Assembly (NCBI RefSeq): GCF_900604535.1
Contig: NZ_UWOT01000003.1
Location: 227,405-291,404, forward strand
Direction of reading: 5' to 3'
DNA from: Romboutsia_E sp900604535
GTDB lineage: Bacteria; Bacillota; Clostridia; Peptostreptococcales; Peptostreptococcaceae
DNA: 64,000 nt
The position numbers and the translations under genes are program-made. Below are positions 58,378 through 64,000 of the stretch, in pieces. The notes below the pieces were generated by a model. The model did no database searches. It was not told the DNA's origin and saw nothing but the letters and a program-made list of their open reading frames with translations. The first letter of the stretch is position 1. Each line of letters begins with the position of its first letter.

Positions 58378-58677
58378 ATGAATAATAAATTAACTTATAA
58401 AATAAAAGAAGTGCTTACTAAGAATGAGTATACGGATATAATAATAAAACATAAATTAGAAGATACTGAATTAAAACTAAGCGATTCTAAGGTAAGATTT
58501 AGATATGAGCCAAAAGAAGATAAGGCTTATTTAAGTTTTGGAAATGAAAATCAATATACAGTATGTGAAGTAGAAGATGGAAATATAAATGAAATAATTA
58601 TAAATGATGAATTGTTAGTTATAGAAGCTGACGAAAAATATTATCATTGCTATCTTAATAAAGATAAAATATATTAG
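58378..58677 (+). CDS. Hypothetical small protein
   Basis: A 99-residue acidic protein, no signal peptide or membrane helix, probably all-beta in its second half (RFRYEPKEDKAYLSFGNENQ). I do not recognise a family. GGTAGGTATACATAAT precedes ATG 58378. The sequence just upstream repeats the AAGGTAGGTATA found at 55516-55527. It stands alone before an HxlR fragment. Confidence 0.55.
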   Translation: MNNKLTYKIKEVLTKNEYTDIIIKHKLEDTELKLSDSKVRFRYEPKEDKAYLSFGNENQYTVCEVEDGNINEIIINDELLVIEADEKYYHCYLNKDKIY

Positions 58678-58838
58678 GTAAAAAATGGGTAGCTATAATA
58701 ATATGGGAAATTAAAAATAATAAAATTAGATTCGGAGAATTACAAAGAGCTATAAATGGATGTACAAAAAAGATGTTAACTCAGCAATTAGACTTATTAA
58801 TTAGGAATAATATCATAATAAATGATAAAAAAAGTTAA
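58674..58838 (+). pseudogene. Fragment of an HxlR-family regulator
   Basis: In the frame beginning at 58674 the DNA reads GKKWVAIIIWEIKNNKIRFG, then ELQRAINGCTKKMLTQQLDL and a stop at 58836-58838. This is the winged-helix core of HxlR regulators, but there is no start codon, no N-terminal cysteine part and no C-terminal wing. It overlaps the stop of the preceding ORF. Confidence 0.7.
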
Positions 58839-58951
58839 AATAAAAAATATAAAATTTATTAAACAAATTTTAAAAAGTGGACCTTATATGTCTTTTTTTG
58901 TCGTTATTATAGAGGAGTATTAATATTACTTACTATTTAGGAGGATTTTTT

Positions 58952-59995
58952 ATGAAAGACATTTTAACGGGAACAGGATTACTGTTACTAGTATTAGCTT
59001 TATTTACTTTATTTAGTTATAAAGCACCAAAAGGTATGAAGGCAATGGGTGGTCTTGCAAACGCTGCCTGTGCAAGTTTCCTAGTTGAGGCTATTAACTA
59101 CTCATTCTTTGGAGACATATTAAACTTAGATTTATTTTATAATACAGGTGCAGCCAACGGTTCTTTAGGTGGAGTTGCTGCGGGAATATTAGTACCGATA
59201 TCAATGGGAGTTTCACCAGTGTATGCTGTATTAATAGGTTTAACATGCTTAAACTTCAAAATACTTCCAGGATTTATAGCTGGTTATTTAGTAGCATTTG
59301 TAGTTAAGTACTTAGAAGAAAAGGTACCAGCAGGTTTAGACTTAATAGTTATAATAGTTGTTGCAGCACCATTAGCATACTTAATAGGGGATGTAACAAG
59401 TCCTTTAGTTGATGGTACATTAGGAACTATAGGTTCAGTTTTAACATCTGCATCTAGTTCATCACCAATAATAATGGGAATTGTATTAGGTGGATTAATA
59501 ACAGTTGTTGCTACAGCTCCTCTTTCTTCTATGGCTTTAACAGCTATGATAGGATTAAGTGGTGTGCCAATGGCAATAGGTGCATTATCAGTATTTGGAT
59601 CTACTTTCATGAACTATGTATTCTTCTCAAAAATGAAGTTTGGTTCAAGAGAAGACAATATAGCAGTTGCTATAGAACCTTTAACACAAGCAGATATAAT
59701 ATCTGCAAACCCAATACCAATATATGTTACTAACTTTATAGGTGGAGCTGCATGTGGAGTTGTAGTTGCATTAATGGGATTAGTAAATAATTCACCAGGA
59801 ACAGCTACTGCAATAGCAGGTCTTGCGGTATCATTTGCTTACAATCCACCAGTAAAGGTTGTAATAGCTGCTGTAGTATGTGCTGTATTATCAGCAATAG
59901 CAGGATTCATAGGATATAAAATATTTAAGAACTATAAAATAGTTACAGCTGCAGAAATAAGAGGAAATAAAGCTGTAGAAGAAAATGTAGCTTAG
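58952..59995 (+). CDS. PTS_EIIC_2 family membrane protein (putative sugar transporter subunit IIC)
   Basis: A 347-residue polytopic membrane protein of about eight to ten helices, matching the PTS_EIIC_2 (PF13303) family: GGLANAACASFLVEAINYSF, AANGSLGGVAAGILVPISMG, and the repeated small-residue segments ATAPLSSMALTAMIGLSGVP and FIGGAACGVVVALMGL. No IIA or IIB gene is nearby, and many relatives are found without PTS partners, so true PTS function and substrate are uncertain. RBS AGGAGG lies 9 bp upstream. Confidence 0.82.
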   Translation: MKDILTGTGLLLLVLALFTLFSYKAPKGMKAMGGLANAACASFLVEAINYSFFGDILNLDLFYNTGAANGSLGGVAAGILVPISMGVSPVYAVLIGLTCLNFKILPGFIAGYLVAFVVKYLEEKVPAGLDLIVIIVVAAPLAYLIGDVTSPLVDGTLGTIGSVLTSASSSSPIIMGIVLGGLITVVATAPLSSMALTAMIGLSGVPMAIGALSVFGSTFMNYVFFSKMKFGSREDNIAVAIEPLTQADIISANPIPIYVTNFIGGAACGVVVALMGLVNNSPGTATAIAGLAVSFAYNPPVKVVIAAVVCAVLSAIAGFIGYKIFKNYKIVTAAEIRGNKAVEENVA

Positions 59996-60044
59996 AATAA
60001 TATTTTATATGAAAACGTATATTTAGACTATTTAATTATATAGG

Positions 60045-60108
60045 AAATATGCTCTATATCTGCTTTTATGTATAAATTATAATAAGAGCGATATAGGGCA
60101 TATTTATA
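60045..60108 (+). terminator. Possible terminator/hairpin after the PTS_EIIC_2 gene
   Basis: AAATATGCTCTATATC / GATATAGGGCATATTT (16 bp with one wobble) around a 29-nt loop. The T run is weak (ATTTATATA). Confidence 0.55.
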
Positions 60109-60167
60109 TATAAAAATGATATTGATTATCTATATCAAATGCTATATAATATATTTTGAAATTCAAA

Positions 60168-60211
60168 TTATAAGATTATCAATAGTATATAAGCTATTGA
60201 TAATCTTATAA
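60168..60211 (+). repeat. Perfect 18-bp inverted repeat upstream of the hydrogenase-like operon
   Basis: TTATAAGATTATCAATAG (60168-60185) and its exact complement (60194-60211), loop TATATAAG. There is no T tract. It lies 50 bp before the first gene of the operon, so it may be an operator or a 5'-UTR hairpin. Confidence 0.65.
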
Positions 60212-60259
60212 TCAGTATCTATAAATAGAAATATAGACGATGAGAGAAGGGAGGCAGCT

Positions 60260-60886
60260 ATGAAATATATTTTTATAAACCCAGTTGTAGACAATATGTA
60301 TATAAAAGAAGAGCTAGATGAGTTATTACTTAACAATGGTTACTTAAGGATAGAAGTTGAAAATGATTGGCATAAGATTGTAAAAGAAAAGTATAATGAA
60401 GCTCTTAAATCAACAGAAAAGACACTTCTAGATAAAAGATGTCCTTTGGCTATAGATACTATTGATGAATATATAAATGAGAGTGATGTTTTTATTCCTC
60501 AAATTGATCCAATTCTAATACATTGTGGTATAGAAATCGCAAATAGAAGCGACTTAAAAGGAAAGAAGAAAGTAATTACTACGCCATGTGAAAGTTTAGC
60601 TTTATATGGAAACAAAAAGAATTTAGAAGATACAGTATTCGTAAGTTGGAAAGAATTTATAAAGAATTTAAATTTACATGAAATGATTAAAGTAAAACTA
60701 CTTGATAAAAGTCCTATTCCTCCAGGTTACTTTAAGTCCTTAGAAGTAAAAGTAGGAAGTATTTCAGGAAAAGAAAATATAAAAGATTACTTTAAAAATA
60801 AGTTACATAAGGAAGATGACTTAGTTGAAATGCTTTATTGTACAAATGGATGCAATAATGGAGATGGAGTGTTAATAAATGAATAG
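60260..60886 (+). CDS. Mini [FeFe]-hydrogenase-like (H-cluster domain) iron-sulfur protein
   Basis: A 208-residue protein that aligns by eye with the H-cluster domain of HydA at 4448 but lacks ferredoxin domains. The counterpart of TSCCP is DKRCP (C61), of TPCTAKK is TTPCESLAL (C110), and of the VEVMACKGGC block is VEMLYCTNGCNNGDGV (C194, C198; same CX3C spacing). The stretch GSISGKENIKDYF also matches the preceding GTAHARKLIEKI segment of HydA. Thus the four cubane-ligand cysteines remain, while the proton-relay Cys of TSCCP and the lysine of loop 2 are lost. Hydrogenase activity is unlikely; an Fe-S regulatory or cofactor-handling role is inference. RBS GGGAGG. Its end overlaps the ABC permease start by 8 bp. 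Confidence 0.72.
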   Translation: MKYIFINPVVDNMYIKEELDELLLNNGYLRIEVENDWHKIVKEKYNEALKSTEKTLLDKRCPLAIDTIDEYINESDVFIPQIDPILIHCGIEIANRSDLKGKKKVITTPCESLALYGNKKNLEDTVFVSWKEFIKNLNLHEMIKVKLLDKSPIPPGYFKSLEVKVGSISGKENIKDYFKNKLHKEDDLVEMLYCTNGCNNGDGVLINE

Positions 60887-61643
60887 CAGTAAAATTAAAA
60901 AAACATCAATTTCTGCCATAATCCTAATTGCAATATGGGCTATAGTTACTAAGATGGAATTTGTTAGTTCTTATATTTTACCTTCACCAGAAAAGGTATT
61001 AGATAGCCTAATTAAAATGATATTGTCTGGAGAAATTTTTGAAGATATTTATATAAGTTATATAAGAGTTTTAAAAGGATTTTTCATAGCAACTTTATTT
61101 GCATTTATATTAGCAATGGTGAGAGTTATTTTTCCAAAATACAATGATTACTATGAGAATATAGTTCAATTTTTAAAAAATGTACCACCATTAAGCTTGA
61201 TATCCCTTTTAATCTTATGGTTTGGTATAGGTGAAACAACTAAGATAGGAATAATAGTTTTAACTTCATTTTTCCCAATATATTTAAATACAGTAAAGGG
61301 ATTTATAAGTTGTGATAAAAAATTATTAGAAGTTGGTAAGGTTTACGGATATTCAAAGTCAAGAAGCTTTTTTAAGATAAGACTTCCATATGCTATGTCA
61401 GATATATTAGTTGGAATGAGGATAGGATTAGGATATAGTTGGAGGTCTATAATAAGTGCAGAAATGATTGCAGCATCATCAGGGCTTGGTCATATGATTT
61501 TATTTGCTCAGCAAATGTCTAGAACAGATAAGGTTATAGTCGGTATTTTAGTAATAGGTGTAGTTGGTTATATAACTGATAGATTATTTGCACTTATAAT
61601 CGATAAAGCTTTGAAAGGATCAGATAAAAATGGATGGAATTAA
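60879..61643 (+). CDS. NitT/TauT-type ABC transporter permease
   Basis: A 254-residue inner-membrane permease of the nitrate/sulfonate/taurine (SsuC/TauC/ThiX-like) group with about six helices. The N terminus reads SSYILPSPEKVLDSLIKMI, and the EAA-type loop contacting the ATPase is KLLEVGKVYGYSKSRSFFKI. AEMIAASSGLGHMILFAQQM is a further typical block. It starts inside the hydrogenase-like gene (ATGAATAG overlap) and overlaps the ATPase gene by 14 bp, so the three are translationally coupled. The substrate is not determinable from sequence. Confidence 0.9.
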   Translation: MNSSKIKKTSISAIILIAIWAIVTKMEFVSSYILPSPEKVLDSLIKMILSGEIFEDIYISYIRVLKGFFIATLFAFILAMVRVIFPKYNDYYENIVQFLKNVPPLSLISLLILWFGIGETTKIGIIVLTSFFPIYLNTVKGFISCDKKLLEVGKVYGYSKSRSFFKIRLPYAMSDILVGMRIGLGYSWRSIISAEMIAASSGLGHMILFAQQMSRTDKVIVGILVIGVVGYITDRLFALIIDKALKGSDKNGWN

Positions 61644-62343
61644 ATTAGTAAATGTAAGTAAAATTTATACTGTTGAAAAAGAAAGTATAAAGGTTTTAAA
61701 TGAAATAAATTTAAATATACCAGCAAATAAGATAACAGTAATTCTAGGTCGAAGTGGATGTGGGAAGACTACATTACTTAGACTTGTATCAGGGCTTGAA
61801 GAATTTGACCAAGGAGAAATTCTAGGGTATAACTCAAAAAAGACAGCATATGTTTTTCAAGAAGATAGATTGATGCCATGGCTAGATGTAAAATCTAATG
61901 TAACATTTGGCATACATAATAAGAAAGTAGACCACAGTAGAGTTGATGAAATTATTGAAACTGTGGGACTTAAGAAATTCTATAGTGCATATCCCAGTCA
62001 ATTATCAGGTGGAATGAAACAAAGGGTATCTATTGCAAGAGCATTTGCATATGACCCAGACCTTATAATGATGGACGAGCCTTTCTCAGCATTAGACTAC
62101 TTTACAAGAGAACAAATGCAAAAGGAATTATTAAAAATTCATAACAGATTAAAATGTTCAATTTTATTTGTAACTCATAGTATCGATGAAGCTCTTATTC
62201 TTGGTGACAAAATTGTAGTATTAGAACAAGGAATTATTAAATCTCAATATAAAATTGATGAAAAAAGTAGTACAAGAGATTTATTAGATGATAAATTTGT
62301 CAATTTAAAAAAGCAAATAATTGATGACTTAAAAGTTATTTAA
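61630..62343 (+). CDS. NitT/TauT-type ABC transporter ATP-binding protein
   Basis: A 237-residue ABC ATPase. Walker A is GRSGCGKTT, the Q-loop is VFQEDRLMPWLDV (SsuB/TauB-type), the signature motif is LSGGMKQR, Walker B is LIMMDEPFSALD, and the switch histidine is in FVTHSIDEAL. It powers the permease encoded immediately upstream. The short C-terminal tail lacks any regulatory domain. Confidence 0.93.
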   Translation: MDGIKLVNVSKIYTVEKESIKVLNEINLNIPANKITVILGRSGCGKTTLLRLVSGLEEFDQGEILGYNSKKTAYVFQEDRLMPWLDVKSNVTFGIHNKKVDHSRVDEIIETVGLKKFYSAYPSQLSGGMKQRVSIARAFAYDPDLIMMDEPFSALDYFTREQMQKELLKIHNRLKCSILFVTHSIDEALILGDKIVVLEQGIIKSQYKIDEKSSTRDLLDDKFVNLKKQIIDDLKVI

Positions 62344-62375
62344 TTAAAGAAACATAAACAGTGGAGGAGAAATTT

Positions 62376-63344
62376 ATGAAATTAAGTAAATCAATAAAAA
62401 GGAAATTAACAGCAATATTTTCTGCAGGAATGATGATGACATCAATTGCTGGATGTTCAGCAACAAAAGAGTCTAGTTTAGATAAGCTAGTAATAACACA
62501 TGTTACTTCACCGCTGAATGTACCGAGTATAATACAAAAGAATAAAAATATATTTGCAGATGAGTTTAGTGCAAATGGTAAAGATATAGCTATTGAGTAT
62601 GCCGAAATAACATCAGGCTCAGACCAAACTCAAGCATTAGCTTCAGGAGATGTTGATATATTATATGCAGTTGGAGGAACTTCAGTAGTTTTAGCAGCAG
62701 CAAACGATGCTGATATAAAAATATTAAATATGTACAGTAGATCACCAGAAGCATTTTGTATGTATTCACTTGATGAAAGTATAAAATCAGCAGAAGATTT
62801 AAAAGGTAAAACGATAGCAGGACCAGTTGGAACTAACTTACATCAATTATTAATAGCATACCTTGAAGAAGCTGGAATGAGTATAGATGATGTTAATTAT
62901 GTAAATATGGCTATACCTGATGCAAAGGCAGCCTTAGATGGAAAAAGTATTGATGTAGCATTACTTGCAGGACCTACTGCATATAAAGCAAAAGAACAGG
63001 GTTACAACTTAGTTACTAACGGAAAAGGATTAACAGATGCAGTAATAGCAGTGGCAGTTAGAGAAGATTTCTATAATGAACATAAAGAAGAAGTTGAACT
63101 ATTCGTTAAAGGTCAAGAAAATATTATTAAATATATAAATGAAAACTACGATGAGACTATGGAAATAGTTGCTAATGAACTTGATTTAGATAAATCTGCA
63201 GTTGAAGAAATGTACAAGCAATATGATTTTAGTATAGAAATTACAGATGAAGACCGTAAGGCATTTCAAAATGTAGCTGACTTTATGTTTAAAACTGGAA
63301 TGATAGAAGAAGAAGTTAATACAGATGAACTTTTTATAAAATAG
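62376..63344 (+). CDS. NitT/TauT-type ABC transporter substrate-binding lipoprotein
   Basis: A 322-residue solute receptor of the NMT1/THI5-like, SsuA/TauA fold. The signal peptide ends in lipobox SIAGCS. The core contains TSGSDQTQALASGDVDILYA, then DLKGKTIAGPVGTNLHQLLI and KAALDGKSIDVALLAG. The ATG at 62376 is chosen because GGAGGAG precedes it; the frame is open from 62361. Ligand residues cannot be assigned. It is followed 13 bp later by the FmdE-like gene. Confidence 0.92.
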   Translation: MKLSKSIKRKLTAIFSAGMMMTSIAGCSATKESSLDKLVITHVTSPLNVPSIIQKNKNIFADEFSANGKDIAIEYAEITSGSDQTQALASGDVDILYAVGGTSVVLAAANDADIKILNMYSRSPEAFCMYSLDESIKSAEDLKGKTIAGPVGTNLHQLLIAYLEEAGMSIDDVNYVNMAIPDAKAALDGKSIDVALLAGPTAYKAKEQGYNLVTNGKGLTDAVIAVAVREDFYNEHKEEVELFVKGQENIIKYINENYDETMEIVANELDLDKSAVEEMYKQYDFSIEITDEDRKAFQNVADFMFKTGMIEEEVNTDELFIK

Positions 63345-63357
63345 TAGGTGAATACAA

Positions 63358-63900
63358 ATGACACAAGAAAAGGTTATAGTAAAAGATAAAAATGATATTA
63401 TAGAGATAACTTATGATGATATTTTAAAATATCATGGTAGAGAAATGATAGGTGGAGCAGCTTTAGCATTTAAAATAATGTTGATGACTTTTCCAAGACT
63501 TTGTAATGAAATACCACAAAGAGGCAGATTTAGTTTTTATAGCGGAATAGGAAAAAATGGAAGAGGTATAATAGATGCAACAGAAATGGTTATGCGTGTA
63601 AAAACACATAATAATTTAAGATTAGATCTTGCATATTCTGATGATAAGTTAGGTCAAGTTGCACCTGGTGGCGGTAGATATTATTTTGAGATAGGATATG
63701 ATGATAAATTAGTTAAATTATATTTAAAAGAAGGAATAATACCAGAAGAATTTATAGCATATTCAAAGTTGTCACATAAATGTAAAGCAGAAAATATTTC
63801 TATGAAAGTAGAAGATCAAGAAAAACTTTTGTTATTAAGACAAGAATTGGCTAGCATTATAATAAAATCTAAACCAGAAGACCTATTTGTAATAATTTAA
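63358..63900 (+). CDS. FmdE-like protein of the ABC/hydrogenase-like operon
   Basis: A 180-residue cytoplasmic protein. The region ITYDDILKYHGREMIGGAAL recalls the FmdE (formylmethanofuran dehydrogenase subunit E-like) motif FHGHxCPGxxxG, but the cysteine and second histidine are missing. IIDATEMVMRVKTHNNLRLD and GGGRYYFEIGYDDKLVKLYL match the later FmdE blocks (DAIQ...GNL; AFTF). I assign it as a distant, altered FmdE homologue. It is last in an operon with a hydrogenase-like protein and an ABC importer and ends in a terminator. RBS TAGGTG. Confidence 0.5.
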   Translation: MTQEKVIVKDKNDIIEITYDDILKYHGREMIGGAALAFKIMLMTFPRLCNEIPQRGRFSFYSGIGKNGRGIIDATEMVMRVKTHNNLRLDLAYSDDKLGQVAPGGGRYYFEIGYDDKLVKLYLKEGIIPEEFIAYSKLSHKCKAENISMKVEDQEKLLLLRQELASIIIKSKPEDLFVII

Positions 63901-63915
63901 AATTAGAATAGATAG

Positions 63916-63955
63916 AAAGGTTGTAGTTGAAATTATCAATTACAACCTTTTTTTG
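63916..63955 (+). terminator. Intrinsic terminator closing the ABC/hydrogenase-like operon
   Basis: AAAGGTTGTAGTTGA / TCAATTACAACCTTT (15 bp, one wobble), followed by TTTT. Confidence 0.88.
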
Positions 63956-64000
63956 TCTAACTTAGATTATAAAAATAAAACTAATACAATATTATTAGAG

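Noticed and set aside
60260..60886. Considered the hydrogenase-like gene a truncated pseudogene of a full hydrogenase
   Set aside because: It has its own strong RBS, an intact frame, all four cysteines in order and an 8-bp coupling overlap with the next gene, so it looks like a maintained short protein.
1..64000. Search for tRNA and rRNA genes
   Set aside because: No cloverleaf with GTTCRANYC-type T-arm and no rRNA segment was recognised by eye. A tRNAscan or covariance search would be needed to exclude them fully.

Overview
The window is AT-rich, densely coded, and its gene families are those of anaerobic Firmicutes: coenzyme-B12 glycerol dehydratase/1,3-propanediol genes, an [FeFe] hydrogenase with its maturases, mannose-family PTS transporters and cyclic-di-GMP-I riboswitches. 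Together with strong AGGAGG-type ribosome binding sites this points to a gut- or tissue-associated clostridium, most likely Peptostreptococcaceae (Clostridioides/Paraclostridium/Romboutsia-like). The family assignment is inference; no rRNA or tRNA gene is present to fix it.

Layout. (1) 1-4.2 kb: the 3' part of a glycerol/diol dehydratase operon (small subunit, both reactivase subunits, a GlcG/HbpS-like protein, 1,3-propanediol dehydrogenase). (2) 4.4-9.7 kb: [FeFe] hydrogenase HydA followed by the complete maturation set hydE-hydG-hydF. (3) 9.8-11.5 kb: an orphan protein and a DUF2871 membrane protein. (4) 11.6-18.3 kb, 38.2-42.9 kb and 42.9-49.7 kb: three giant secreted M60-type (mucinase-like) metalloproteases with F5/8C and NPCBM carbohydrate-binding domains. 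Each is preceded by a TTGACA promoter, a c-di-GMP-I riboswitch, an intrinsic terminator and a conserved post-terminator leader. The third gene is broken in its 3' part by a frameshift and a stop codon. (5) 18.6-21.2 kb: a PucR-type regulator and an MFS transporter. (6) 21.4-36.1 kb: a complete hyaluronan/glycosaminoglycan utilisation locus: secreted PL8 hyaluronate lyase, KduI, GH88 unsaturated glucuronyl hydrolase, a four-component mannose-family PTS, KduD, KdgA, KdgK, a heparinase II/III-like lyase and a LacI-family regulator. Two near-identical promoters carry LacI-type operators. (7) 36.2-37.9 kb: debris of a mobile element (Xre repressor, VapE-like helicase remnant). (8) 49.9-58.9 kb: a mixed accessory region with several decaying genes (DUF4300, sensor histidine kinase, HxlR), a GNAT/MerR pair, a duplicated GGCT-domain lipoprotein and a DUF285/NPQTG surface protein. 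(9) 58.9-63.9 kb: a PTS_EIIC_2 membrane protein, then a compact operon of a mini [FeFe]-hydrogenase-like protein, a NitT/TauT-type ABC importer and a distant FmdE-like protein.

How it fits together. The locus suggests an anaerobe that attacks host glycans. Mucinase-like proteases under c-di-GMP control and hyaluronidase under control of a LacI-type repressor release disaccharides. These enter by PTS and are converted through 2-keto-3-deoxygluconate to central metabolites. Excess reductant can leave as 1,3-propanediol or H2. The least familiar element is the operon at 60.2-63.9 kb. Its first gene keeps the four cysteines that hold the H-cluster [4Fe-4S] cubane in [FeFe] hydrogenases but has lost the surrounding catalytic residues, and it is translationally coupled to an ABC importer.
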